Below are positions 1-9,078 of a stretch of 64,000 nucleotides of DNA, piece after piece. Location: the NCBI GenBank assembly GCA_019638635.1, contig JAHBTM010000003.1:30724-94723 (forward strand). The letters run 5' to 3'. This stretch comes from Ferruginibacter sp. Lineage in GTDB: Bacteria > Bacteroidota > Bacteroidia > Chitinophagales > Chitinophagaceae. A model generated the notes under the pieces. It was given only the letters and a program-made list of their open reading frames with translations, made no database searches and was not told the origin of the DNA. Made by a program: the position numbers and the translations under genes. Positions within the stretch are counted from its first letter, which is position 1. The number at the start of each line of letters is the position of its first letter.

Positions 1-2
1 AA

Positions 3-1154
3 GTATACGTGGGTATTGTAGGGCATCATATTAAAAGCCTTCAAACCCGCGGCGACATTGTTCGCCAGAACGCTGATATTGAAATTCATCAGGAGGAGAT
101 TGAAAAGTTAATCGCCGATCAGTATAAAACATACATACCTGCCGGAGATCAGATTATAGATGTTATTCCACAGGAGTTCACTGTAGATAATTTTCAAAAT
201 ATCGCTTATCCTGTAGGGTACAGCGGTGTGAAAGTGGGCGCAAATTTTCATATCATAACGGGAGATAAAAATGCCATTCGCAATATCAACCGCAGCGTTG
301 AAAAATCAGGACTTAAAATTAAAGATTTGGTATTGCAGCCATTGGCATCAGCCGCTGCTGTAATGTGCGATCAGGATATGGAAGCCGGTGTGGCCATAGT
401 AGATATCGGTGGCGGAACTACTGACCTCGCAGTGTTCTACGAAGGTGTGCTGAAACATACTGCGGTTATTCCATTTGGCGGAGAGAACATAACGATGGAC
501 ATCAAAAATGGCTTGGGTGTGTTGAGAACACATGCTGAGTTGATGAAAACACAACATGGCAGTGCACTGGCAGATGAAGCAAAGAACAATCTGTACATCA
601 CAATTCCGGGATTGCGCGGCTTACCGGCGAAGGAAGTATCAGTGAAAACCCTGGCCAGCATCATACAGGCAAGGATGAGTGAAATACTCGATTTTGTTTC
701 ATACCATCTCAAACAAATTTCCATTGACAGCAAAATGCTCAATGGGGGTATTATCCTGACTGGTGGAGGATCTCAGTTGAAAAACCTGATACAGCTTACA
801 GAATATGCAACCGGATTGAATGCAAGAATCGGTTATCCGAATGAACATCTGTCAGGCACACAAATTGATGAGTTGTCGAAGCCTATGTATGCAACCTGTA
901 TTGGATTAATTCTGAAAGGGTATAACGATTATGAAAACAAGCATAAAGAATTCACCGAAGAATTTGTTCAGGTGAACCCAATGACTGTGGGTGGAGAATT
1001 AGCAGAGGCTAACATTCCTTCTGCTGAAATACCTGTGCCGGCTGCAGAACCTGTTAAACCTAAAAACAGAAAACGTTTTCTGGATACTATTAAAGAAGGC
1101 ATCATTGATATTTTCAGAGAGCCTGAAGATGTACAGTTCGATAAAAAATCATAA
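3..1154 (+). CDS. ftsA: Cell division protein FtsA (5'-truncated by window edge)
   Basis: Actin-like ATPase that tethers FtsZ filaments to the inner membrane at the division site. The reading frame is open to the left edge (it reads V-Y-V-G-I-V-G-H-H-I-K from base 3, a typical internal FtsA block), so the GTG at 9 is not a real start and the N-terminal part of subdomain 1A is missing. About 133 residues into the visible part is the phosphate-2 loop VDIGGGTTDLAVF; GGIILTGGGSQL later is the adenosine loop. The C-terminus FLDTIKEGIIDIFREP is an amphipathic helix matching the membrane-targeting sequence of the family. It is followed 33 bp later by ftsZ, the usual ftsA-ftsZ pairing of the dcw cluster, and is probably co-transcribed with it. 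Confidence 0.96.
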   Translation, partial: VYVGIVGHHIKSLQTRGDIVRQNADIEIHQEEIEKLIADQYKTYIPAGDQIIDVIPQEFTVDNFQNIAYPVGYSGVKVGANFHIITGDKNAIRNINRSVEKSGLKIKDLVLQPLASAAAVMCDQDMEAGVAIVDIGGGTTDLAVFYEGVLKHTAVIPFGGENITMDIKNGLGVLRTHAELMKTQHGSALADEAKNNLYITIPGLRGLPAKEVSVKTLASIIQARMSEILDFVSYHLKQISIDSKMLNGGIILTGGGSQLKNLIQLTEYATGLNARIGYPNEHLSGTQIDELSKPMYATCIGLILKGYNDYENKHKEFTEEFVQVNPMTVGGELAEANIPSAEIPVPAAEPVKPKNRKRFLDTIKEGIIDIFREPEDVQFDKKS

Positions 1155-1187
1155 AAGACAGACTACTAAACTTACAAACCCATACAC

Positions 1188-3080
1188 ATGATACACTTCG
1201 ATTTACCAAAAGAACAATCCTCCATCATCAAGGTCATTGGTGTTGGCGGCGGCGGAAGCAATGCGGTGAACCACATGTTTTCGCAGAACATAGAAGGTGT
1301 AAATTTTATAATATGCAATACCGATGCACAGGCTATCGCCCAGAGCAAGGTGCCCAATAAAATTCAACTTGGCCCACATCTTACTCAGGGGCTGGGTGCG
1401 GGAGCCAATCCTGAAATCGGCCGCCAGGCAACTGAAGAAAGTCTGGAAGAAATCAAACGCATCCTGGAAGTAAACACCAAGATGGCATTCATCACCGCCG
1501 GAATGGGGGGTGGTACCGGTACCGGCGGGGCACCTATTCTCGCCAAAGTGTGTAAAGACCTGGGCATCCTCACGGTGGGCATAGTCACCACTCCCTTCGG
1601 TTATGAAGGCAAGCGCCGTTTTTCTCAGGCTGAAGATGGTATTGATGAACTGAAGAAAAATGTTGACACCCTTCTCGTTATTTCAAACGATAAACTGCGT
1701 CACCAGTTCGGTAACTTGAAGATGAAAGAAGCCTTTGCTAAAGCCGATAATGTGTTGGCGACTGCTGCAAAATGTATAACAGATGTAATCAACAGTACCG
1801 GACAAATAAACGTTGACTTTGCAGATGTGTGTACCGTAATGCGCAACGGCGGTGTGGCGATATTGGGCAGTGCAAGTGCTACCGGTGAAAACAGAGCGTT
1901 TGAAGCCATTGAAAATGCATTAAACTCTCCGTTACTGAATGATAATGATATTCGCGGTGCTCGCTGGATCCTGATCAATATCAACTCCGCAGAAGGTGAA
2001 CATGAATTCACAATGGACGAAGTGGATGTGATTCAGAATTATCTGCTCAGCCAGGCAGGAGAAGATACCGATGTGATACTTGGGATGGGCTATGATAATA
2101 CCCTTGGAGACTCCATTGGTGTTACGCTCATTGCAACAGGTTTTGAACACAAAGATCCTTTCCATAAAAAGGAAGATGAAAATGCAAAATCCGGTGAAGA
2201 AAAAATTGTAGTAGAACTGAAAGTAGATACTGAAGAACCGGTGAAGAAAGAAACGCCACCTGCCGTGCAATTGGAAATACCGGTAGAGGATGTTACACCC
2301 ACCCTTTTTCCACCGGAAGAAAAAGCAGTGAAAGAAGAGAAGATTGTTTTACAAATGGAAATCCCTGAAAAACCAGTTCAGGAGCCTGTCGTAGAAATCC
2401 CAAGTAATAATACTGTTGATAAAAAGGATGTAGTTGAATTTCAATTTGAAATAACTTCACCCGCAGAAAAAAACAATGTACCTGTAACACAAGCACAGGT
2501 ACACCCTGATCCGACACCCACACCGAAAACAGAAAACGCTGTTTCAAATTCTGCTGAACAAATAAAAGAAGCTAGCAATAAAAGCACTCTTTCGTCGGAG
2601 GGCTTTTTGGTAAGGCCTTCGCAGATTTATGTGGAGGACAAACCATCCGAACAATCCAATCCGAAAGAAGAATCACAACCGCAGCAAGAATCTTTGCAGG
2701 ACGACGAACCTGTATTTGAACTGCAGCTGGTTGTTAAGAATTCCCAGACAGCGGCGGAGGAAGAGCCAATTGAACAAGTTCAGCCCATCATGATGTCACC
2801 TGTTGAGGAACCTGCGATGCAGGACGAAGCAGAAGAACTCAGGCGCCGGGCTAAGGAGAGGATTGCAAAACTGAGGAACTTATCCTTTAACGTTAACGCA
2901 TCTGATCCCAACAATGAATTTGAGACGGTACCGGCTTACCTCCGTCGCAATATGGAAATGCACAACCAGATTGCAGACGTAGAAACCTTCTATAGCAATT
3001 ACACAGTAAAAAATAATGCCGATAACCAACCGGTGATCAGCGGGCTGAATACTTTCCTGGATGGAAACAAGCCCGACTAA
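1188..3080 (+). CDS. ftsZ: Cell division protein FtsZ with long acidic C-terminal tail
   Basis: Tubulin-like GTPase that forms the cytokinetic ring. Visible features: GVGGGGSNAVNHM near residues 16-28 (nucleotide loop), the tubulin signature GMGGGTGTGGAP near 104-115, and VDFADV (T7 catalytic loop) near 208-213. The globular core ends near residue 320. The next approx. 250 residues form a low-complexity, Glu/Pro/Lys/Gln-rich linker, much longer than in Escherichia coli. A conserved tail follows: a basic helix (ELRRRAKERIAKLRNLSF) and the motif PAYLRR near residues 582-587, about 45 residues before the end. ATG start directly after ftsA. The 630-residue total is far above the 380-400 of many bacteria; the excess is the linker and tail. 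Confidence 0.98.
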   Translation: MIHFDLPKEQSSIIKVIGVGGGGSNAVNHMFSQNIEGVNFIICNTDAQAIAQSKVPNKIQLGPHLTQGLGAGANPEIGRQATEESLEEIKRILEVNTKMAFITAGMGGGTGTGGAPILAKVCKDLGILTVGIVTTPFGYEGKRRFSQAEDGIDELKKNVDTLLVISNDKLRHQFGNLKMKEAFAKADNVLATAAKCITDVINSTGQINVDFADVCTVMRNGGVAILGSASATGENRAFEAIENALNSPLLNDNDIRGARWILININSAEGEHEFTMDEVDVIQNYLLSQAGEDTDVILGMGYDNTLGDSIGVTLIATGFEHKDPFHKKEDENAKSGEEKIVVELKVDTEEPVKKETPPAVQLEIPVEDVTPTLFPPEEKAVKEEKIVLQMEIPEKPVQEPVVEIPSNNTVDKKDVVEFQFEITSPAEKNNVPVTQAQVHPDPTPTPKTENAVSNSAEQIKEASNKSTLSSEGFLVRPSQIYVEDKPSEQSNPKEESQPQQESLQDDEPVFELQLVVKNSQTAAEEEPIEQVQPIMMSPVEEPAMQDEAEELRRRAKERIAKLRNLSFNVNASDPNNEFETVPAYLRRNMEMHNQIADVETFYSNYTVKNNADNQPVISGLNTFLDGNKPD

Positions 3081-3094
3081 TCGTTCAACGAATT

Positions 3095-3139
3095 GCAGCC
3101 TCCTGTAGCTTATGCTGATACCTGCAAACAGGAGGCTGC
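3095..3139 (+). repeat. Perfect 12-bp inverted repeat after ftsZ
   Basis: GCAGCCTCCTGT at 3095-3106 is the exact reverse complement of ACAGGAGGCTGC at 3128-3139, with a 21-nt loop. It lies between the ftsZ stop and the next ATG (3152). No T-run follows on either side, so it is not a textbook intrinsic terminator. It could end transcripts with another factor, protect the 3' end of ftsZ mRNA, or act as a structured leader for the next gene. The pairing is seen directly; the role is inferred. Confidence 0.6.
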
Positions 3140-3151
3140 TAAACTCAATCT

Positions 3152-4381
3152 ATGAAAAAAGTATTTTTAATAACTAAACTCAAAACGTCTAACCTGGGTA
3201 ATGAAGCATTATCCAACGAGATTATCCGCTTGTTTTCAGAAGCCGTTTCCCACGATGATATTTTGAGCGTGAATGGAAGGCCTTTCGGACTGGAAGGATA
3301 TTATAGAAACCGGATTGTAAATGCAAAAGATCCTGGCGCATTGATTGACCAGTGGGCAACACACATTGCAGCAAAAATTAAAAAAGAACCCAATCGCCCT
3401 TTCAACCGGGTAGTTCCTGAAATTGCAATCATACAACAACAAGGAAAAGAAGTACGATTCGAGCCCCTGAAAGCAAAACTGCGTCCGCTGAAAAGAGTGC
3501 TTCAGGCATTTAAAGTATACCCGAAACAATACGCTAAAAGAGCTGGTTTATTGAAGCAAGCGGATTGGTTGATTTACAGTGGAGCCGGTGAAGTTTGTGA
3601 CAATAATATTTTTCTGCGTCAACTCGTTGAATTGCGTGCTGCTCAAATGCTTGGAATAAAAACCGCAGCCGTGAATCAATCGGTGGTGATTAAAACCCCG
3701 CTGTTTCAAAAGTTAACCGGACATGTATACAGTAAACTGAATAAGATAGTGGTTCGCGGAAGTGTTACCCGAAATAACCTCATCAGCTACGGTGTTCCGG
3801 AAAATATCATTGAAATGGCGCCCGACTCGGCTATCAATGCACAATTCACATCTACAGTGAATAGGATGCCGAACCGCGTGGGCATCAACTTTACCCCCAA
3901 ATGTAAATTGCAGATCAACGATTACCGAAGGGTGGTGGAGAAACTGCGCTCACTGAATCTGGAACCCTTGTTTGTTACAAATGAACCTTTTGAAGATAAT
4001 GCCATTGCCCTTCAGTTTAAACAAGAGTTGGGTGTAGAAGTGTTAACAGGTGTGCCCGATTATCATACCTATATGCAACACCTGGCAACCTGTCGCTTTA
4101 TTGTAAGTGCCAGGCTACATACCAATATCCTGGCCCTGGATACCCGCACACCGGTAATACCTATTGAAGGAAATATTTTTAAAACAGCTGAACTCCTGCA
4201 ACAATTGGGCTATCCGGTATCTACCCTCAATCCGCAACAATCCGGGTGGGTGGATGATTTAATTCGTTCTATTGAAAATATTTATAACAATGATCAGGAT
4301 GTTCAGGCATTTTTCCGTGATACACTCCATGTGCAACAACAGGCTGTGAAACGCAATGCACAATGGCTAAAAGAATCCTGA
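3152..4381 (+). CDS. Polysaccharide pyruvyl transferase family protein
   Basis: The 409-residue protein starts MKKVFLITKLKTSNLGNEAL, the N-terminal nucleotide-binding-like strand and Asn/Gly turn of the polysaccharide pyruvyl transferase (CsaB/WcaK) family. Near the C-terminus SARLHTNILAL matches the conserved (S/G)xR(L/F)H signature. These cytoplasmic enzymes transfer a pyruvyl ketal from phosphoenolpyruvate to cell-surface glycans; family members also include non-pyruvylating glycan enzymes, so the substrate is unknown. No signal peptide or membrane segment. No other glycan gene is adjacent; the nearest ones in the window are the exporter genes near 35 kb. It ends just before a strong terminator. 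Confidence 0.75.
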   Translation: MKKVFLITKLKTSNLGNEALSNEIIRLFSEAVSHDDILSVNGRPFGLEGYYRNRIVNAKDPGALIDQWATHIAAKIKKEPNRPFNRVVPEIAIIQQQGKEVRFEPLKAKLRPLKRVLQAFKVYPKQYAKRAGLLKQADWLIYSGAGEVCDNNIFLRQLVELRAAQMLGIKTAAVNQSVVIKTPLFQKLTGHVYSKLNKIVVRGSVTRNNLISYGVPENIIEMAPDSAINAQFTSTVNRMPNRVGINFTPKCKLQINDYRRVVEKLRSLNLEPLFVTNEPFEDNAIALQFKQELGVEVLTGVPDYHTYMQHLATCRFIVSARLHTNILALDTRTPVIPIEGNIFKTAELLQQLGYPVSTLNPQQSGWVDDLIRSIENIYNNDQDVQAFFRDTLHVQQQAVKRNAQWLKES

Positions 4382-4420
4382 TTTCTATAAGAGCGTGTTT
4401 GGATTACTCGTTTGTATGTG

Positions 4421-4449
4421 AACCCCTTTCCTTTTGGAAGGGGTTTTTT
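4421..4449 (+). terminator. Intrinsic terminator after the pyruvyl transferase gene
   Basis: AACCCCTTTCC (4421-4431), TTTT loop, GGAAGGGGTT, then a T-run to about 4449. Ten base pairs with one bulged T. It separates the ftsZ-side transcript from kup. Confidence 0.85.
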
Positions 4450-4479
4450 TTATATGTTGAAATAATTAAAACACTTCAT

Positions 4480-4509
4480 TTTGATATATCACATTTAATT
4501 ATACATTTG
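4480..4509 (+). promoter_or_regulatory. Bacteroidota-type promoter for kup
   Basis: TTTG at 4480-4483 and TACATTTG at 4502-4509, 18 bp apart, match the Bacteroidota -33 (TTTG) and -7 (TAnnTTTG) elements. Spacing is slightly short of the usual 19-21 bp. Downstream gene starts at 4547. Confidence 0.6.
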
Positions 4510-4546
4510 TTATCTAATCCTTTTCCCGTACTAGTAAAAAAGATTT

Positions 4547-6538
4547 GTGGGAAGTAATTTAAACAAGGTTTCTGCAGCGGGGATGCTGATTGCCCTGGGA
4601 ATCATTTTCGGAGACATCGGTACCTCACCTTTATACGTTTTCAACACCATTATAGCCGACCGGGTAGTTTCCCGGGAATTAATTTTAGGAACGCTATCAC
4701 TGATTATATGGACCATGACCATCATAACTACAGTGAAGTATGTAATCATGGTGTTGCGGGCCGACAACAGGGGCGAAGGAGGGATTTTTGCATTGTTTGC
4801 ATTGGTGCGCAGAAGGCGCAAATGGCTGGTTATTCCGGCTATACTTGGCGGGGCGGCCTTGCTGGCTGACGGAATCATTACTCCACCCATATCCATCACA
4901 TCCGCAGTGGAAGGCTTGAGAAAACTTCCCCGCTTCAGCGATATGCAAACCAATACCATCGTTGTAATTGTATTGGTGATTATATCTGCTTTTTTCTTTA
5001 CCCAACAGTTCGGTACTTCAAAAATCGGAAAGTTTTTTGGCCCGTTCATGACGGTTTGGTTTAGCATGCTCGGCATACTTGGGATTATTCATATATCAGA
5101 TGATATTACCATACTTCATGCACTGAATCCATATTATGCTATACATTTTCTAGTTACCTACGAAGAAGGTTTTTGGTTATTAGGTGCCGTGTTTCTCTGT
5201 ACCACCGGTGCGGAAGCATTGTACAGTGATTTAGGGCATTGTGGAAGGGGCAACATTCGCATATCGTGGATTTTTGTAAAAACCTGTTTGTTGTTGAACT
5301 ACTTCGGACAAGGCGCCAGTCTGCTGAGTCATCATGGCGGTAAACTAGTGGATAAGGCCACCCGGCATGCCGATAACATCAATGCGTTTTACGATTTAAT
5401 GCCATCCTGGTTTGTAGCACCGGGCGTACTTATTGCTACATCTGCCGCAATCATTGCCAGTCAGGCCATGGTGTCGGGTTCTTATACCCTAATCAACGAA
5501 GCTATACGCCTGAACCTATGGCCACGCCTGCGCACAAGATATCCTTCAGAAGAAAAAGGACAAATATATATACCCGGTATCAACCTGTTGTTGTTCATTG
5601 GCTGTGTGATTGTAGTGCTTTATTTCAGAGAATCTTCAAGGATGGAAGCTGCCTATGGCCTGGCAATTGTTTCCACCATGATTGCCACTACTATTTTGTT
5701 TGCCAACTATCTGGTGATGCACCGCGTACATGCGTTTCTGATAGTACTCTTCTTAGGGTTTTACCTAACCATTGAAGGCGCGTATCTGATTGCATTGCTC
5801 GATAAGTTCCCGCACGGAGGTTATTTCTCCATCCTCATCGGATTTATGATGTTCGCTGTTATGTATGTATGGTACAGGGCAAGGAAGATTAAAAACCGCT
5901 ATGTAGAGTTTGTGCGGGTGGAAGATTATATTCCCAAAATTGAAGAACTCAGCAACGATACCTCCGTACCGAAATATGCTACGCATCTGGTGTATCTCAC
6001 GAGTGCCGGCAACCATAAGGAAATCGAACATAAAATTATCTACAGTATCCTGAGCGGTAAACCCAAGCGGGCCGATATTTACTGGTTCATTCATGTGGAA
6101 ACTACCGATGACCCATACACGATGGAATACGCCGTCGACCACATTATACCTAACGATATCATCCGTGTAGAGTTTCGTCTTGGTTTCCGCGTGCCGCCAC
6201 GCATCAATCTTATGTTTAAAAAAGTGGTGGAAGATTTGGTGGCCAACCGCGAAGTGAACATCACCAGCCGGTATGAAAGTCAGCAAAAGAACAACGTGGT
6301 GGGAGATTTTCAGTTTATTGTGATGGAAAAATTCCTGAGCCAGGATAATGAATTACCGCTTGCTGAATCCGTAATCATGAAATTATACTTCACCATTAAA
6401 GAACTCAGTGCCACAGAAGAAAAAAGCTTCGGCCTGGAGCAAAGCAATGTGTTGATTGAGAAATTCCCGCTGGTAGTGGCACCGGTGAGCAATTTAAAAT
6501 TGAAGCGGAAGTATTACAATGAGGCAGAAGGCTACTAA
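4547..6538 (+). CDS. kup: Kup-family potassium uptake transporter
   Basis: K+ symporter of the inner membrane. The N-terminus contains GIIFGDIGTSPLYVF, the hallmark of Kup/HAK transporters. About twelve hydrophobic segments fill residues 1-440, with ADGIITPPISITSAVEG as the second conserved block. A soluble C-terminal domain of about 220 residues follows (from MYVWYRARKIKNRYVEF). Total length 663, within the family range. GTG start at 4547 is chosen because an in-frame TAA lies at 4535 and the first family motif follows within 20 residues. It has its own promoter at 4480-4509. No partner subunit is needed or visible. Confidence 0.95.
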   Translation: MGSNLNKVSAAGMLIALGIIFGDIGTSPLYVFNTIIADRVVSRELILGTLSLIIWTMTIITTVKYVIMVLRADNRGEGGIFALFALVRRRRKWLVIPAILGGAALLADGIITPPISITSAVEGLRKLPRFSDMQTNTIVVIVLVIISAFFFTQQFGTSKIGKFFGPFMTVWFSMLGILGIIHISDDITILHALNPYYAIHFLVTYEEGFWLLGAVFLCTTGAEALYSDLGHCGRGNIRISWIFVKTCLLLNYFGQGASLLSHHGGKLVDKATRHADNINAFYDLMPSWFVAPGVLIATSAAIIASQAMVSGSYTLINEAIRLNLWPRLRTRYPSEEKGQIYIPGINLLLFIGCVIVVLYFRESSRMEAAYGLAIVSTMIATTILFANYLVMHRVHAFLIVLFLGFYLTIEGAYLIALLDKFPHGGYFSILIGFMMFAVMYVWYRARKIKNRYVEFVRVEDYIPKIEELSNDTSVPKYATHLVYLTSAGNHKEIEHKIIYSILSGKPKRADIYWFIHVETTDDPYTMEYAVDHIIPNDIIRVEFRLGFRVPPRINLMFKKVVEDLVANREVNITSRYESQQKNNVVGDFQFIVMEKFLSQDNELPLAESVIMKLYFTIKELSATEEKSFGLEQSNVLIEKFPLVVAPVSNLKLKRKYYNEAEGY

Positions 6539-6573
6539 AAATTTCATATCTTATATCCGGTAAATGTCAACCG

Positions 6574-7362
6574 GTGAGTTCAACGCTGTTATATATTATT
6601 GGAGGATATCTGCTTTTGCTGGCATTGGTGTACCTATTACAGGAGCGTTTCATCTTTAAACCGGAGAAGTTGCATCAGGGCTTTCAATATAAGTTTGATG
6701 TGCCTTTTCGGGAGTTATTTTTTGATGTGGAACCCAATGTGCGTATCAACGGCTTACATTTTACAGTAAAGAATCCCCTGGGGCTGGTGCTGTATTTTCA
6801 CGGGAATTCAAGGAGCATTAAAGGCTGGTCGCGATACGCAAAAGATTTTTACCGGTACAATTATGATGTGGTTTTGGTTGATTATCGCGGCTTTGGAAAA
6901 AGCACAGGTAAACGTTCAGAAGCCATGATGTTGAAGGATATGCAGTTTGTGTATGATACCCTTGCAGTTCAGTACCATGAACACCACATCATTGTGTACG
7001 GAAGAAGCCTTGGGAGTGGTTTTGCCGCCAAGATAGCCAGTGATAATACACCACGTTATCTGATACTGGACGCGCCCTATTACAGTTTCAAAAAAGTGGT
7101 GGAGCGGTTTTTACCTTTTTTACCTCTGCGCATGTTGTTGCGCTTTCATCTGAGAACCGACAAATGGATAAAGCATGTGAATTGCCACACGTACATTATT
7201 CACGGTACCAAAGACTGGCTGATACCCATCTCGAACAGCGAAAAACTTCAGGCAATCAACCCTAAAAAAATTACCCTGGTTCGGATAGAAGGTGGCGGAC
7301 ACAACAACCTTCCTTCTTTTCCGGCGTATCACAATATTATTCGGGATATATTGCAGTACTGA
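6574..7362 (+). CDS. Membrane-anchored alpha/beta hydrolase, copy 1
   Basis: 262 residues. An N-terminal hydrophobic segment (LLYIIGGYLLLLALVYLL) anchors the protein. LYFHGN near residue 72 is the oxyanion region, DYRGFGKSTGKRSEA a conserved loop, and GRSLGSGFA carries the nucleophile Ser (GxSxG). HGTKDWLIP supplies the Asp and GGGHNNLPSF the His of the triad. It resembles the BEM46/ABHD13-like serine hydrolases; the substrate is unknown. GTG start; its stop codon overlaps the next ATG by one base (TGATG at 7360-7364), so it is translationally coupled to a paralogue. Confidence 0.85.
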   Translation: MSSTLLYIIGGYLLLLALVYLLQERFIFKPEKLHQGFQYKFDVPFRELFFDVEPNVRINGLHFTVKNPLGLVLYFHGNSRSIKGWSRYAKDFYRYNYDVVLVDYRGFGKSTGKRSEAMMLKDMQFVYDTLAVQYHEHHIIVYGRSLGSGFAAKIASDNTPRYLILDAPYYSFKKVVERFLPFLPLRMLLRFHLRTDKWIKHVNCHTYIIHGTKDWLIPISNSEKLQAINPKKITLVRIEGGGHNNLPSFPAYHNIIRDILQY

Positions 7363-8168
7363 TGAAAAACCGAAAAACATGGCGCATTATTAAAGGGGTG
7401 GTATTGCTATACGCAATCATCGGTATCCTGTTGCATGCCTTACAGGAGAAGATGTTGTTTCACCCCAAACCACTGCCTACCGGGTATGCGTTCCCGTTTC
7501 AACAGCCATTTGAAGAAATATTTATTCCTGTGAATACAACTGATACCATACACATGGTGCATTTTGAATCAACGGCTGCTGTGCAAAAAGGGGATGTGCT
7601 CTATTTTCATGGCAACCGAAACAACATTGAATATTATTACAATCGGGTGCCCGTTTTTTTAAAAGCCGGATATGATGTATGGATGCCCGACTACTACACC
7701 TTTGGAAAATCTCGTGGAACATTAACAGAAGAATCATTGACAGGCTTATCACTTACAGTGTATCAGTATGTAACCGGCGTTAGCCACAATACTCAAATTG
7801 TCGTTTATGGCCGATCGTTAGGAACAGCACTGGCATCTTATGTAGCGGCTGAAATGCCGGTGAAACAGTTGATTTTGGAAACGCCATACTCCTCTATCCC
7901 CTCCTTGTTTTCAACCTATGCATTCATTTATCCTGTTGAGGTTATGTCAACCTACCGGTTGTCGAATTATAAAAACCTGGAGCGTGTGCAGGAACCCGTA
8001 TGCGTGTTTCATGGTACCGATGATGGCGTTATACCTTACCGTGAAGCTGCCCGTTTAAAAAAGGTGTTGAAACCCGGTGACAGATTTATAGATATTGAAG
8101 AAGCTGCCCACAACAATATTAACCGCTTTCCGTTGTACACCGAAACACTGAACCGCTTGTTGCAGTAA
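7362..8168 (+). CDS. Membrane-anchored alpha/beta hydrolase, copy 2
   Basis: 268-residue paralogue of the gene just upstream, with the same architecture: N-terminal membrane segment (GVVLLYAIIGILLHAL), LYFHGNRNN, nucleophile motif GRSLGTALA, HGTDDGVIP (Asp) and EAAHNNINRF (His). In place of the DYRGFGKS loop it has DYYTFGKS, so the substrate pocket probably differs. Overlapping start with copy 1 and shared domain order point to a local tandem duplication followed by divergence. Ends two bases before the convergent LD-carboxypeptidase gene. Confidence 0.83.
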   Translation: MKNRKTWRIIKGVVLLYAIIGILLHALQEKMLFHPKPLPTGYAFPFQQPFEEIFIPVNTTDTIHMVHFESTAAVQKGDVLYFHGNRNNIEYYYNRVPVFLKAGYDVWMPDYYTFGKSRGTLTEESLTGLSLTVYQYVTGVSHNTQIVVYGRSLGTALASYVAAEMPVKQLILETPYSSIPSLFSTYAFIYPVEVMSTYRLSNYKNLERVQEPVCVFHGTDDGVIPYREAARLKKVLKPGDRFIDIEEAAHNNINRFPLYTETLNRLLQ

Positions 8169-8169
8169 A

Positions 8170-9078
8170 TTATTTTTCTTTCAGTGTTACTTCTTTTGTT
8201 GTTATCTGTAACTGATAAGTTCCACCAATTTTAAGTGGCACATTATTGGTGCCATGGCTTACCGGAAAATGAAAACAAACGGGAATCTGCAAATTTTGAG
8301 TGAAACGATGGAAAAGGTCATCTATCTGCATACCAAATGGCCTTTCGGTGTCTTTCAAATCGGTAAATTCGCCTAATATCAGTCCTTTAATTCCTGAAAG
8401 TTTTCCGCTTCTTTTTAAATGATACATCATCCGGTCGATGTTGTAGATATACTCACCTACATCTTCCAGAAACAGAATGCGATCACGTGTTTTAATTTCT
8501 GAGGATGAACCGGTAGCATGACATAGCATACTGAGGTTGCCGCCGGTTAAAATGCCAGTAACCTTACCCGTTAGGTTAAAGGGGTGTGGTTCGGTGGTTA
8601 CAGTTAATTTTTTTCCTTTCATTGTCTCTTTGAGCATCTCTATATACTGAACACCATCAGTGTTGTTGAAGGCGGCTGCCATAGGCGCGTGTAAACTGGC
8701 AATTTTGTATTTGCTCAACAGGTGTTGATGAAGCAAGGTGATGTCACTGAACCCAATCAGCCACTTGGGTTGTTTACGGAATTTTTTAAAGTTGATCTGA
8801 TCAATGATGCGTCCGGTTCCATATCCTCCTCTCCCGAATAAAATGGCATCGATAGAATCATCATCCAGCATGTGTTGCAATTCATTCAATCGCTCCTCAT
8901 CCGGTGCACTGAAATAATTTGAAGAGTCGCTTCCAATGGTTTTACCTGTTACCACATGGTAACCCCAACTTTGCAAAGTGTGGATACAGGCCTGCACTTT
9001 TTCTAATGCCATATAACCGGCAGGGCAAGTTATTCCGATGGTGCTGCCTTTTTTGAGGTATGGAGGAAATTGTATCAT
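8170..9078 (-). CDS. LD-carboxypeptidase (peptidase S66 family)
   Basis: 302 residues, no signal peptide. Members of S66 (LdcA/MccF-like) release the terminal D-Ala from murein tetrapeptides during cell-wall recycling, or cleave related amides. GRGGYGTGRIIDQI is the conserved glycine loop, GFSDITLLHQ contains the nucleophile Ser, LFLEDVGEYIYNIDRM the catalytic Glu, and FPVSHGTNNVPLKIGG the catalytic His. Its ATG shares one base with the stop codon of the upstream beta-oxidation gene, so the two are co-transcribed although their functions look unrelated. Cytoplasmic LdcA-like activity is the best guess; a MccF-type amidase cannot be excluded. Confidence 0.9.
   Translation of the reverse strand: MIQFPPYLKKGSTIGITCPAGYMALEKVQACIHTLQSWGYHVVTGKTIGSDSSNYFSAPDEERLNELQHMLDDDSIDAILFGRGGYGTGRIIDQINFKKFRKQPKWLIGFSDITLLHQHLLSKYKIASLHAPMAAAFNNTDGVQYIEMLKETMKGKKLTVTTEPHPFNLTGKVTGILTGGNLSMLCHATGSSSEIKTRDRILFLEDVGEYIYNIDRMMYHLKRSGKLSGIKGLILGEFTDLKDTERPFGMQIDDLFHRFTQNLQIPVCFHFPVSHGTNNVPLKIGGTYQLQITTKEVTLKEK

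Noticed and set aside
4363-4557. 64-codon frame between the pyruvyl transferase gene and kup
   Set aside because: It runs through the terminator hairpin and kup promoter and has no family resemblance.
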